Shown piece by piece: positions 1 through 8,642 of a stretch of 64,000 nt of DNA (positions within the stretch are counted from its first letter, which is position 1; every line of letters starts with the position of its first letter). Where the stretch lies: positions 1-64,000 of the forward strand of contig CAIMPI010000011.1 of NCBI GenBank assembly GCA_903843305.1. The letters are read 5' to 3'. Position numbers and translations under genes: made by a program. Source of the DNA: an uncultured Chlorobiaceae bacterium. Lineage in GTDB: Bacteria > Bacteroidota > Chlorobiia > Chlorobiales > Chlorobiaceae. The notes under the pieces were generated by a model, which had not been told where the DNA came from, did no database searches, and saw only the letters and a list, made by a program, of their open reading frames with translations.

Positions 1-888
1 CCCTGTAAGGTCGGTTTCATTGCTTCGTATTCTGCTGATCCCGATTTCATGTGGACGAACAAAGGTCTGACTTGGTTTTTCTTCAGCATGTTTCAGCTCA
101 TCAGGCGCATCAACATGGTGTGTGCCAAGACTGACCTTGCCATTTTTGATTCGCCCGTGGAAGACGTTGACATTGCCTAAAAAGTTGTAGACAAACGCAT
201 TTTTAGGATGATCATAGACCTCAAGGGGAGTTCCTTGTTGTTCAATCCGCCCTTTGTTGATGACAACAATCCGGTCTGCCAGCTCAAGGGCTTCCTCCTG
301 GTCGTGAGTGACGAAAATGCTGGTGACGTGAATTTCGTCATGAAGCTTTCTGAGCCAGCGGCGCAGCTCCTGCCGAACTTTGGCGTCAAGGGCTGAGAAG
401 GGTTCATCCAGCAGGAGTACCTTCGGATTGACGGCCAAAGCACGCGCAAGGGCTACACGCTGCCTTTGTCCACCAGAGAGCTGGGATGGGTAGCGTTTGA
501 GAGCCCATTCCATTTGCACCATTTTCAAAAGATGCTCCACTCTCTCACGAATTTCAGAACGGGATGGACGCCCTTTGCGAGGAAGAACCTTAAGACCGAA
601 AGCGACGTTTTCAAACACCGTCAGTCGTCGGAAAAGTGCGTAGTGCTGAAAAACAAAACCGACATTTTTTTCTCTGGGAGGAAGGTTTGTTGTGTCCTTG
701 TTTTCCAGAATGATTTTTCCAGCATCCGGTAGCTCAAGGCCGGCAATAATCCGCAGCAGGGTGGTCTTGCCGCAACCTGAAGGTCCGAGCAGCGCAACCA
801 GCTCGCCCGAAGCGACGTTGAGGCTGATATTGTCGAGCGCGGTGTAGCCGGTAAATTTTTTGGTAATGTTCTGAAGTTCTATACCCAT
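1..888 (-). CDS. cysA: Sulfate/thiosulfate ABC transporter ATPase CysA (3' end cut by window edge)
   Basis: ATP-hydrolysing subunit that powers sulfate or thiosulfate import. Translation from the ATG at 888 begins [12 protein letters not shown] and shows, in order, Walker [10 protein letters not shown], the Q-loop in VFQHYALF, the ABC signature QLSGGQRQR, Walker [13 protein letters not shown] and the H-loop FVTHDQEEA. The regulatory C-terminal part continues to the edge without a stop. Its start lies 8 bases after the cysW stop, so it is the last visible gene of the sbp-cysT-cysW-cysA operon. The sulfate assignment rests on this gene order as well as the ATPase sequence, which alone resembles other importer ATPases. 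Confidence 0.93.
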   Translation of the reverse strand, partial: MGIELQNITKKFTGYTALDNISLNVASGELVALLGPSGCGKTTLLRIIAGLELPDAGKIILENKDTTNLPPREKNVGFVFQHYALFRRLTVFENVAFGLKVLPRKGRPSRSEIRERVEHLLKMVQMEWALKRYPSQLSGGQRQRVALARALAVNPKVLLLDEPFSALDAKVRQELRRWLRKLHDEIHVTSIFVTHDQEEALELADRIVVINKGRIEQQGTPLEVYDHPKNAFVYNFLGNVNVFHGRIKNGKVSLGTHHVDAPDELKHAEEKPSQTFVRPHEIGISRIRSNETDLTG

Positions 889-896
889 GTCAGATC

Positions 897-1763
897 CTAA
901 TGGTGAAAGCTGTTTTTCTGAAATTGTTTTTCCATGGCCACTTTAAGTGTTACGGTGAGCAAGGCCAGAAAGACAAGGATTGATGCCACTGCGAAAGATG
1001 CCGCAAAATTGTATTCGCTGTAGAGAATTTCCACATGCAGGGGAATGGTATTCGTCTGGCCACGGATATGGCCGGAGACGACCGAGACTGCGCCGAATTC
1101 ACCGATAGAGCGTGCGCCGCAGAGGATCATCCCATACAGCAGGCCCCAACTGATATTCGGCAGGGTGATTTTCCCGAAGATCTGCCACCCTCTTGCGCCA
1201 AGCGTCAGAGCGGCCTCCTCCTCATCCCGTCCCTGTGCCTCCATAAGCGGAATCAGTTCACGGACAACAAAGGGAAAAGTGACAAAGAGCGTAGCAATAA
1301 CAATCCCTGGTGTTGAAAAAATTATCTTGATGCCATGTTCGCCGAGCCAGCCTCCAAACGGAGTACGGCTCCCGACAAGCAGTACAAAAATGAGGCCGGC
1401 AATAACCGGCGAGACAGCAAACGGGAGATCCAGCAGTGTCTTCAGCGCAGCTTTTCCTGCGAAATTGAATTTGGTGATGGCCCATGCCGCAGTCACACCG
1501 AAAAAAGCATTCAGCGGCACAACAATAGCCACGGTTGTCAGCGTCAGCTTCACTGCCTCAATTGCATACGACTCTGTTATGGATTCAAGATAGAATGCCA
1601 AACCTTTCTGGAACGCCTGCGCAAAGACCAGCCCGAGTGGCAAAAAGATAAATCCAATAAAAAAGAGCACCATCAATCCAATCAGCACAATTTGTACCTG
1701 CAGAGGATCCGAAACTCTTTTTCTGACAATTGGTGCAGTATCTGGTGTTGGTTGTTTCAGCAT
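897..1763 (-). CDS. cysW: Sulfate ABC transporter permease CysW
   Basis: One of two inner-membrane permease subunits of the sulfate importer. The 288-residue protein has about six hydrophobic segments and the cytoplasmic EAA loop that contacts CysA ([14 protein letters not shown] followed by ITLP, about residues 180-200). The conserved [14 protein letters not shown] and [13 protein letters not shown] stretches are typical of CysW. It lies 6 bases downstream of cysT and 8 bases upstream of cysA, which implies one transcript. CysW and CysT are paralogues; position and the FGAVSVVSG segment favour CysW here. Confidence 0.93.
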   Translation of the reverse strand: MLKQPTPDTAPIVRKRVSDPLQVQIVLIGLMVLFFIGFIFLPLGLVFAQAFQKGLAFYLESITESYAIEAVKLTLTTVAIVVPLNAFFGVTAAWAITKFNFAGKAALKTLLDLPFAVSPVIAGLIFVLLVGSRTPFGGWLGEHGIKIIFSTPGIVIATLFVTFPFVVRELIPLMEAQGRDEEEAALTLGARGWQIFGKITLPNISWGLLYGMILCGARSIGEFGAVSVVSGHIRGQTNTIPLHVEILYSEYNFAASFAVASILVFLALLTVTLKVAMEKQFQKNSFHH

Positions 1764-1769
1764 AATCGA

Positions 1770-2603
1770 TTAACGGTATTCTTTCTGTTGCCACTCCTGA
1801 ATCGCGTTCAGCATCAGGAGCATTGAAAAGGAGATAAGCAAAAGCACCAACGCGACAGCCGAAGCTCCGGCATAGTCGAACTGATCAAGTTTGGACATGA
1901 TCATGAGCGGCGCAATTTCGGTTTTCATCGGAAGATTGCCAGCGATGAAAATCACCGAACCATACTCTCCGATACCACGTGCAAAAGCCAGAGTTGAACC
2001 GGTAAGCAGGGCGGGGAAGAGATGCGGCAGCAGGATTCTTCTGAAGGTCTGCCAGCGTGTTGCGCCAAGGCAGTGCGCTGCCTCTTCAATCTCCTGCTCA
2101 ACCTCTTCCAGAACAGGCTGGATGGTACGGACAACAAAGGGAAAGCCGATGAAGACAAGGGCGACAACAATGCCTGTCGCCGAGTTGATGATAGTAATAT
2201 TCCACTTGGTTAACGTTGCACCGAGCCATCCAACTGGAGAGTAAAGGGTCGCAAAGCAGATACCGGCAACGGCGGTAGGCAGTGCAAACGGGAGATCGAC
2301 AAGAGCATCAAGAAACTGCTTGCCGGGAAAACGGTAGCGCACCAGCACCCATGCTGTCAGCAGCCCGGCCACAGCATCAAAAATGGCAGCGAAGAACGCT
2401 GTTGAAAAACTCAGTCGGTAGGAGGCAAGAACGCGGGGAGCCGTTACGGCGTGAACAAATGGATCCCATCCCATGGGAACGGTGTTGAAGAATATCATGC
2501 TCAGTGGCACAATCACAATTGCCGAGAGGTAGAATACAGTGTATCCCATCGACAATCCAAAACCTGGCAAAATGTTGCGCCTTTTTATCGGAAATAATCC
2601 CAT
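1770..2603 (-). CDS. cysT: Sulfate ABC transporter permease CysT (CysU)
   Basis: First permease subunit of the sulfate importer, 277 residues. It has an N-terminal membrane segment after residue 15, the DLPFALPTAVAGI segment characteristic of CysT, and an EAA loop (EIEEAAHCLGATRWQTF then ILLP). IGEYGSVIFIAGNLP near the C-terminus is also family-typical. The gap to the upstream binding-protein gene is 78 bases and contains a strong hairpin (2625-2660), so expression may step down between the two genes. Confidence 0.93.
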   Translation of the reverse strand: MGLFPIKRRNILPGFGLSMGYTVFYLSAIVIVPLSMIFFNTVPMGWDPFVHAVTAPRVLASYRLSFSTAFFAAIFDAVAGLLTAWVLVRYRFPGKQFLDALVDLPFALPTAVAGICFATLYSPVGWLGATLTKWNITIINSATGIVVALVFIGFPFVVRTIQPVLEEVEQEIEEAAHCLGATRWQTFRRILLPHLFPALLTGSTLAFARGIGEYGSVIFIAGNLPMKTEIAPLMIMSKLDQFDYAGASAVALVLLLISFSMLLMLNAIQEWQQKEYR

Positions 2604-2624
2604 CGTCTCTGTTTTTCCTGATGC

Positions 2625-2660
2625 GAATGAGCAGAGAGTATTTCTCTTCTCTGCTCATTC
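2625..2660 (-). other. Intra-operon hairpin between sbp and cysT
   Basis: A perfect 13-bp inverted repeat (2625-2637 with 2648-2660, 10-base loop) fills the gap between the binding-protein stop and the cysT start. It has no T-run on the minus strand, so it is unlikely to be an efficient intrinsic terminator. Such hairpins often protect the 3' end of an abundant binding-protein mRNA from decay. That role is inferred. Confidence 0.6.
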
Positions 2661-2681
2661 AGTGGTAAATATGCCTTTAGA

Positions 2682-3698
2682 TCAGGGAACGTAAATCTGA
2701 TCAAAAACGCCGCCATCGTTAAAATGGGTTTTCTGGGCTGCACGCCAGTTTCCGAACACTTCTTTGATGGTAAAAAGCTTGATTTTCGGGAAGTTTCCGG
2801 CATATTTCTTCAGTGCTGCAGCATTGCGTGGGCGATACGAGTTCTGGGCAATGATATCCTGAGCTTGAGGAGTGTACAGGAAGTTCAGATAGGCTTCAGC
2901 AAGTTTTCGTGTTCCATGTTTATCAACGTTTTTATCAACGATGGCGACGGGTGGTTCTGCAAGAATGCTTACCGCAGGAGAGATGATTTCATACTTGTCT
3001 GATCCGAACTCCTTGAGAATCAGGTGAGCCTCATTTTCCCACGCAAGGAGCACATCACCAAGGCCTCGCTGTGCGAAAGTCAGAGTTGAGCCGCGTGCGC
3101 CAGTATCAAGCACTGGGACATTCTTGTAGATTGCCTTGACAAAAGCTTTGGCCTTTTCTGCAGAGCCGGTCTGTTTCTGTTTGTATCCCCATGCAGCCAG
3201 GTAGTTCCAGCGGGCGCCACCGGATGTTTTTGGATTTGGAGTAATGACGGAAACACCCGTTTTGGTCAGATCATCCCAGCCCTTGATCTGTTTCGGATTA
3301 CCTTTTCTTACCACAAAGACAATAGTGGAGGTGTAGGGTGTGCTGTTGTTGGCCAGTCTGCTCTGCCAGTTGGCAGGCAAGAGTTTGCTGTCGGAGATAG
3401 CGTCAATGTCATAGGCCAGGGCCAGTGTGACAACATCAGCCTCCAGACCATCAATGACCGCACGGGCCTGTTTTCCCGATCCACCGTGTGACTGGTCAAT
3501 TTTCACGGTCTGACCGGTTTTCTTCTGCCAGTACTGAATAAAAGCGGCATTTTCGCTCTGATAGAGTTCTCTTGTGGGGTCATAAGAGACATTAAGCAGC
3601 GTTGAAGCAGCAGCGGCTTCTGCAATCGTTCCCGGCAGACCGGATGCAAGAACAAGCGATGCAAAAAGCGTAATTTTTTTCGTCCATTCAAAATTCAT
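2682..3698 (-). CDS. sbp: Periplasmic sulfate-binding protein
   Basis: Periplasmic solute receptor of the sulfate importer. From the ATG at 3698, preceded by a GGGAGATAA-like ribosome site, the 338-residue product has a signal peptide (MNFEWTKK, a hydrophobic core, then A-rich cleavage region). The mature start [14 protein letters not shown] is the classic entry of the Sbp/CysP family. [10 protein letters not shown] and [11 protein letters not shown] in the middle and C-terminal half are family-typical. The reading frame stays open to 3746, but the shorter start gives a clean signal sequence. It is first in the sbp-cysTWA operon and follows a leader with an intrinsic terminator. Thiosulfate may also be a ligand. 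Confidence 0.94.
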   Translation of the reverse strand: MNFEWTKKITLFASLVLASGLPGTIAEAAAASTLLNVSYDPTRELYQSENAAFIQYWQKKTGQTVKIDQSHGGSGKQARAVIDGLEADVVTLALAYDIDAISDSKLLPANWQSRLANNSTPYTSTIVFVVRKGNPKQIKGWDDLTKTGVSVITPNPKTSGGARWNYLAAWGYKQKQTGSAEKAKAFVKAIYKNVPVLDTGARGSTLTFAQRGLGDVLLAWENEAHLILKEFGSDKYEIISPAVSILAEPPVAIVDKNVDKHGTRKLAEAYLNFLYTPQAQDIIAQNSYRPRNAAALKKYAGNFPKIKLFTIKEVFGNWRAAQKTHFNDGGVFDQIYVP

Positions 3699-3754
3699 TG
3701 TATTATCTCCCTGTAACGTATTTATAGTTTTAGTGTAATAATGCAAAAATCAGC

Positions 3755-3790
3755 AAAAAAAAACCGGTTCACTGTGGTGTCAGGAACCGG
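3755..3790 (-). terminator. Intrinsic terminator in the leader of the sulfate-uptake operon
   Basis: On the minus strand a 7-bp perfect stem (3784-3790 with 3764-3770), extended by three more pairs across a bulge, is followed at once by nine T residues (3763-3755). It lies about 57 bases upstream of the sbp start and in the same direction. No other minus-strand gene ends nearby except rimO about 250 bases earlier. A possible competing pairing is visible: GAACC at 3815-3811 can pair with GGTTC in the 5' arm of the terminator. This is what a transcription attenuator or riboswitch expression platform looks like. Confidence 0.7.
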
Positions 3791-4000
3791 CCATGGCAAA
3801 AAACAGCTATGGTTCTACCTACACAAGCCAGAAATTCCTTTGTCAGCACAAATACTCGGTTGACAGCAGCAAATGGTTGTTTGGTTATCTAAAACAGTGC
3901 TCATTGCTTCAATAGTTGGTTAACGATTGTTAATAAAGCACAATGTTTTCAATGTTTCCAAGCTTGGAGTATAAAAATACCGTAAATATGGTATGAAGTC
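3791..4000 (-). promoter_or_regulatory. Leader region of sbp, possible aptamer or attenuator; otherwise no gene
   Basis: This stretch between the rimO stop (4043) and the leader terminator holds no ORF that I can support. It contains an imperfect hairpin (3791-3797 with 3806-3812) directly before the terminator, a 12-base palindrome around 3957-3968 and a short inverted repeat ending in T residues near 3970-3990 that may serve rimO. I do not recognise a known riboswitch class here. Confidence 0.35.
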
Positions 4001-4042
4001 AGGGGTCAGGGGCAGGCAACGTCGGCTTGTAGTTTTTTTGGG

Positions 4043-5344
4043 CTACTCTTCTTCAGTTCTCTCAATTTTGCCATACAGCTCATAAGCCGATGAATCGCTG
4101 AAGGTTGCCATGCAGAATGACCCGACGGTGACTGGTGTATCTCCAATTGAAAGAATACACTCATTATCTACTTCTGGTGCATCGTACTCAGTTCTTCCAA
4201 AGGCGGTGCCACCCTCAATCTGTTCAATCAGAACCTTGATTGTTTTTCCCTCAAAGAAGCGGTTATTCTCTGTGGCAACAGCTTCCTGAATTTCCATGAG
4301 TTCCGCTATTCGCTCCTGTTTTTCTTCGGGTGTTACGGTCTCTTCAAGCGCATAGGATGCGGCATACTCTTCGTGGCAGTAGGGGAAACAGCCAAGCCGG
4401 TCGAAACGGCTCGTCTCGATAAACTCCAGCAGCTCCTCGAACTCCTCTCTCGTTTCTCCGGGATAACCGGCAATCATGGTGGTGCGCAGGCGGATATCAG
4501 GGTTCTTCTCCCTGATGGTTTCAAGAAGGCGAATGGTTTCCTGCTTGTTGATGCCACGGTTCATTGAATGGAGGATGCGGTCATTACAATGTTGCAAGGG
4601 GATGTCGAGATAGTTGCACAGATTCTGCCGGTCACGCATTGTCTGAATCACTTCGAGCGGAAAATTCACAGGATAGGCGTAAAGCAGTCTTATCCAGTCA
4701 AAAGCCATGTCAGAGAGACGGAGCACAAGATCATTGAGCATAGATTTGCCAACCGTATCATAGCCGAACATGCTGATATCCTGGGCAATGACATTAAGCT
4801 CTCTTACACCGTTTTGCTGCAACAACGCGGCTTCACGCAAAAGCTGGTCGATTGGCTGGCTCCTGTAGCGCCCCCTGATTTTCGGAATAGAGCAGAACGA
4901 GCAGCCTCGATTACACCCTTCTGCAATCTTGAGGTATGAGTAATGAGAAGGAGTAAGCAGCGATCGTCGGTCGTAAAGCTCCTCGCGATAGGATGCTCCA
5001 ATGGCAGCAAGTACTTCAGGCAGTTCACGAGTCCCGAAAAAGCCGTCAACCTCCGGCATCTCCTTCTTCATTTCTTGCCGGTAAAGCTCGCTGAGGCAAC
5101 CCATTACAAAGACTTTCTGAATTTTCCCCTCTTCCTTTTTATCAATAGCGGCAAGCGTTTCAGCAATCGATTCTTCCTTGGCATCTTCAATAAAACCACA
5201 GGTGTTGATAAGAATAGTGTCCGCGTCATCAGCGTGTTCAGTAAAGACAATACCGGAAGCCTCAGCCTGAGCCATCAGACGTTCAGAATCGACAGTATTT
5301 TTAGAGCATCCGAGGCTCAGAAGAAAGACTTTATGCTTGGTCAT
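4043..5344 (-). CDS. rimO: Ribosomal protein S12 methylthiotransferase RimO
   Basis: Radical-SAM enzyme that adds a methylthio group to an aspartate of ribosomal protein S12. The 433-residue product has an N-terminal UPF0004 domain starting KHKVFLLSLGCSKNTVDSE, whose SLGCSKN sequence separates RimO from MiaB. The radical-SAM motif is CNRGCSFCSIP, near residue 140, and a TRAM domain closes the protein. The ATG at 5344 is chosen because family members begin just before KHKVFLL; the frame is open to 5398. The start overlaps the end of tgt by 14 bases, so both RNA/ribosome-modifying genes are probably co-transcribed. Confidence 0.93.
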   Translation of the reverse strand: MTKHKVFLLSLGCSKNTVDSERLMAQAEASGIVFTEHADDADTILINTCGFIEDAKEESIAETLAAIDKKEEGKIQKVFVMGCLSELYRQEMKKEMPEVDGFFGTRELPEVLAAIGASYREELYDRRSLLTPSHYSYLKIAEGCNRGCSFCSIPKIRGRYRSQPIDQLLREAALLQQNGVRELNVIAQDISMFGYDTVGKSMLNDLVLRLSDMAFDWIRLLYAYPVNFPLEVIQTMRDRQNLCNYLDIPLQHCNDRILHSMNRGINKQETIRLLETIREKNPDIRLRTTMIAGYPGETREEFEELLEFIETSRFDRLGCFPYCHEEYAASYALEETVTPEEKQERIAELMEIQEAVATENNRFFEGKTIKVLIEQIEGGTAFGRTEYDAPEVDNECILSIGDTPVTVGSFCMATFSDSSAYELYGKIERTEEE

Positions 5345-6467
5345 TGCTGTTGTTGAATTGGTCGAGAAAATCTTGTTTCCATTCTGAAAATGAGCCATTC
5401 TGAATCTCTTTGCGTGCTGTCGCGGTGAGCCACATAAAAAAAGAAATATTCTGCAGTGTACAGAGCTTCAGTCCCAGAATCTCACCCACATTAAGCAGAT
5501 GGCGGATATAGCCGCGAGAATAGTTTCGGCAGACCTCATTTTCGAAGCCCTCATCTATTGAGCTGAAATCATCAGCATATTTTGCCGAGCGCAGATTTAT
5601 TTTGCCACATCGGGTATAGACCCTTCCGTTTCGCCCTTCGCGCGTTGGGATGACACAGTCGAACATATCAACGCCTCGCTCAATGGCGTTCAGAATATTC
5701 TCCGGTGTGCCGACACCCATGAGGTAGCGTGGTTTCTCTTCGGGCAGTAGCGTGTGTGACAGTTCAAGAATGCGATACATTTCAGGGGCAGGTTCTCCTA
5801 CAGCCATACCGCCAATAGCATATCCGTCAAAGTCAAGATCAACAAGTTCGTTTGTTGAGATAGTACGTAAATCAGCATGAATTCCGCCCTGGGTGATACC
5901 GAAAAGGTACTGTTTATGGCCGTAAAGAGGTTCCGTCAGACTGAAATGCTTCCGTGCCCTTTCAGCCCAGCGAATAGTCAGCTCACCGGAGATACGGACA
6001 TAATCCCTTTCAGCGGTTGACGGAGGACACTCATCCAGGGGCATCATGATATCGCTGCCGATAATGCGTTCGGTATCCACCACATTTTCAGGAGTGAAGA
6101 GCTGTTTGGAACCATCAAGATGCGACTTGAACATCACTCCCTCCTCACTGATTTTTCGCAAATCGGAGAGTGAATAGACCTGATAGCCGCCACTGTCGGT
6201 CAAAAGCGCTCCTTGCCAGTTCATGAACCGATGCACGCCACCGGCCTTCAACAGAATATCATTTCCCGGTCTCAGGTAGAGATGATAAGTATTAGCCAGA
6301 ATAATATGGACATGCTGCTCTTTCAGCTCATGCGGTTCAACCGATTTCACGCTCGCCCGAGTGCCCACCGGCATAAAGACCGGAGTAGGAACAGTGCCGT
6401 GGTCAGTCTGCAGAACGCCGCATCTCGCAGAAGTTCTGGAGTCTTTTGTGGTAACCGTGAATTTCAT
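5331..6467 (-). CDS. tgt: Queuine tRNA-ribosyltransferase Tgt, zinc ligands missing
   Basis: Exchanges guanine-34 of GUN tRNAs for the queuosine precursor. The ATG at 6467 gives 378 residues starting MKFTVTTKDSRTSARCG, as usual for bacterial Tgt. LTDSGGYQVYSL, LMGVGTPENIL and DMFDCVIPTREGRNG (catalytic Asp region) are present. The C-terminal zinc site, normally CxCxxC plus a His, is not: the segment reads GFENEVCRNYSRGYIRHLL and later CTLQNISFF, so two Cys are F and N and the usual His is Q. The fold around it is otherwise well kept. The gene precedes rimO with a small overlap. Confidence 0.92.
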   Translation of the reverse strand: MKFTVTTKDSRTSARCGVLQTDHGTVPTPVFMPVGTRASVKSVEPHELKEQHVHIILANTYHLYLRPGNDILLKAGGVHRFMNWQGALLTDSGGYQVYSLSDLRKISEEGVMFKSHLDGSKQLFTPENVVDTERIIGSDIMMPLDECPPSTAERDYVRISGELTIRWAERARKHFSLTEPLYGHKQYLFGITQGGIHADLRTISTNELVDLDFDGYAIGGMAVGEPAPEMYRILELSHTLLPEEKPRYLMGVGTPENILNAIERGVDMFDCVIPTREGRNGRVYTRCGKINLRSAKYADDFSSIDEGFENEVCRNYSRGYIRHLLNVGEILGLKLCTLQNISFFMWLTATARKEIQNGSFSEWKQDFLDQFNNSNDQA

Positions 6468-6605
6468 TGATGGCCAAGGGATTGATATATTTGACAGCTG
6501 GTTGAAGGTAAGGGTTTCGGGGGATATATTCTGCAAATATTCAGCGGATTGCTTGCTCTTTTTGGAAATGTATTCGGATAAAAATTTCGACAAACACAAG
6601 AAACT

Positions 6606-7070
6606 ATGCAACTCTATGTTCAGGAGACACTGATTGGAACTGTCGGGATAGCAGAGCAGGACGGATGTATAAGCAATCTTTACTTTAAAAAGGACAAATT
6701 TCCTTCTTGCGGAGAATGTAGTAAATCAGCATTGCTTGTTGAGGCATTTCGTCAGTTGAATAGTTATCTTAAGGGTGATATCAGTGTGTTTTCATTGCCG
6801 CTTGCTCCTGCAGGGACTTCCTTTATGCTGGATGTGTGGCAAGCCCTGTGCAGAATTCCATACGGAAAGACTTCGAGCTATAAAGAGATAGCTGTTGTTC
6901 TCGGAAATCCTCGTGCCAGCAGGGCTGTGGGGATGGCGAATCGCCGAAATCCTTTACCGGTGTTTATTCCCTGTCACAGGGTTATTGGTAGTAACGGTAC
7001 CCTAACCGGGTACCGTGGCGGGCTGGCATTGAAAAAAGTGCTGCTTGATCTTGAACGCAGAGCAGGATAA
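6606..7070 (+). CDS. ogt: Methylated-DNA--[protein]-cysteine S-methyltransferase
   Basis: Suicide repair protein that takes the alkyl group from O6-methylguanine in DNA. The 154-residue product has the active-site PCHRVIGSNG near residue 125, with SYKEIAVVLGNPRASRAVG before it (DNA-binding helix and arginine finger). The N-terminal domain is short, like Ogt/MGMT rather than Ada. It is divergent from tgt (about 140 bases between starts) and convergent with the LRR gene. Ogt and AdaB/MGMT cannot be told apart on sequence this short; the activity is clear. Confidence 0.92.
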   Translation: MQLYVQETLIGTVGIAEQDGCISNLYFKKDKFPSCGECSKSALLVEAFRQLNSYLKGDISVFSLPLAPAGTSFMLDVWQALCRIPYGKTSSYKEIAVVLGNPRASRAVGMANRRNPLPVFIPCHRVIGSNGTLTGYRGGLALKKVLLDLERRAG

Positions 7071-7142
7071 TTGTAGTATGTACTTATTGACCTTAGGGTT
7101 ACTTTTTTGCCATAGTACAGCAATGAAACCGTGCTTTTGGTG

Positions 7143-8378
7143 TTATGGCTTCAGCACTATTTCGCAATTTGGATGAAGTTCTATAAAGCGTTTAACTTCT
7201 TCTTCAGGGACTATGCCTGTCGAAAGCTCTATTTTTTCCAGGTGCTTAAGGTGCATGATCGGACCAATGGAGGGAACGAGGGTATTCGACATATCAAGTT
7301 CTTCAAGGCTGGTAAGTTCCTCCAGAGCGTCAATATTGTCAATCGGGGTGTTTGCTATGCTCAGTTCCCGAAGGTCGGCCATATTTCTTAAGGGTTCAAT
7401 GCTTTTGATTCTCGTTTTGTTGCACCGGAGATACTCGATATTTTTGAGATCGGCGAGGGGCGTTATATCATCAATGTTGGAGCTGTCGATACCAAGCTCA
7501 ATAAGATTTTCAAGGTGTGTGATGGGTTGAAGGGAAGATATGCCTGTTTTGTAGCAACTGAGTTTTTCAAGATTGATAAGCTCTTTTAGTGGTGAAAGGT
7601 CAGTAATATTTGTTTCTGAACAATAGAGCTCTTGAAGTTTGAAAAGCTGACTGATTGGTTCAAGAGAGCTGACCTGGGTGCTGGAAATCCAGAGGAGTTT
7701 CAGGTTTGAAAGGTGACGCAGGGGCTCAAGCGATGAAAAGTCGCAGTCGAATGCATAAAGGTATTGCAGGTTTTTCAGATGCTGAAGAGGTTCAATATTT
7801 TCAATAGGGGATTCGTCGCAGCGGAGCTGTTGAAGCTTTTCAAGTACCTGAACGGGTAAAAGATTATGAATTCTGCGACTGTCACAACGCAGATGAGTTG
7901 TTTCAAAAAAATTAAGCAACTCTTGATCGGATGGCTCACGCGCTATTTTAAGAGAACTTTTTACGATCTCTTTCCAGTCAGCCGTAAGGGTACTCCACCA
8001 TTTTTTTCTTAGGGTGTAGTCACGAAGGAGTTCATTTCGAGAAATACTGTGAAGTGCTTTAATTTTATCAGTGTTTTCGACAGTTTGTGTTACACCTTCC
8101 TGCTTAGCCCCTTTTCTTGAAGGTATTGGATCATCTGTGCTGAAATTGAGCTTTTCAGTAAGGCAGCGAGTATACCACTCGGCTTTTTTTTCTGCTATGT
8201 TCTGATGGTGCAGTTCTTCAGATTGCTGGTCAAGAGAAGATATATCTTCAAAAATGTCATCTCCACATCTCGGGCATATCGCACTGTTCAAAGAAAGAGG
8301 AAAACCGCAGACCGGGCATTGATTATAGGTATTTTGCTCCAAATTATAAAGTAATTTAATGTCATGGAAAATAAGCAC
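7143..8378 (-). CDS. Zinc-ribbon leucine-rich-repeat protein
   Basis: 411 residues with two parts. The N-terminus carries a CPVCG-x10-CPRCG zinc ribbon at about residues 21-38, then a charged linker to about residue 150. The rest is about nine 22-residue leucine-rich repeats of the internalin/SDS22 type, with units like LEPLRHLSNLKLLWISSTQ. There is no signal peptide, so it is probably cytoplasmic and binds another protein. The frame opens with a GTG at 8378; a TTG at 8342, just before the zinc ribbon, is also possible. No enzymatic domain is seen and the partner is unknown. Confidence 0.8.
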   Translation of the reverse strand: MLIFHDIKLLYNLEQNTYNQCPVCGFPLSLNSAICPRCGDDIFEDISSLDQQSEELHHQNIAEKKAEWYTRCLTEKLNFSTDDPIPSRKGAKQEGVTQTVENTDKIKALHSISRNELLRDYTLRKKWWSTLTADWKEIVKSSLKIAREPSDQELLNFFETTHLRCDSRRIHNLLPVQVLEKLQQLRCDESPIENIEPLQHLKNLQYLYAFDCDFSSLEPLRHLSNLKLLWISSTQVSSLEPISQLFKLQELYCSETNITDLSPLKELINLEKLSCYKTGISSLQPITHLENLIELGIDSSNIDDITPLADLKNIEYLRCNKTRIKSIEPLRNMADLRELSIANTPIDNIDALEELTSLEELDMSNTLVPSIGPIMHLKHLEKIELSTGIVPEEEVKRFIELHPNCEIVLKP

Positions 8379-8559
8379 TATGGCATTTTTAAAAAATAAG
8401 GAAAAAAAGCGTTACTGCCATAAAACAGTGAGAACATTATCGGCAATTTTCTGCTTAATCGTTATCGAAGATGATTTGGATGGACAGGGTAGGAATTTGA
8501 AGGAAGAGATGATGGAGATACCCTCTCAAGATCATCAGAAAATGTGCTATTTTGACGTT

Positions 8560-8579
8560 CATCTGCATCGTTGCAGATG
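8560..8579. other. Perfect 8-bp hairpin upstream of dnaE
   Basis: An 8-bp inverted repeat (8560-8567 with 8572-8579, loop TCGT) followed by seven T residues from 8588. It lies in the 264-base region between the divergent LRR and dnaE genes, about 64 bases before the dnaE start. It could be a weak terminator or leader hairpin; the gap between stem and T-run argues against an efficient terminator. The rest of this gap shows nothing I can name. Confidence 0.35.
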
Positions 8580-8642
8580 CCAAACAGTTTTTTTGCGGCA
8601 TAATCCCGCACTTTGCTTCAAGGATGATGTTTTTTTATCGAT

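Noticed and set aside
1045-1593. Plus-strand 182-residue frame over cysW
   Set aside because: Lies fully inside cysW on the other strand, with a composition typical of a shadow frame and no domain.
3755-3830. Known SAM or cobalamin riboswitch
   Set aside because: The terminator is clear, but I see none of the conserved cores of these classes, so it is called only an attenuator-like leader.
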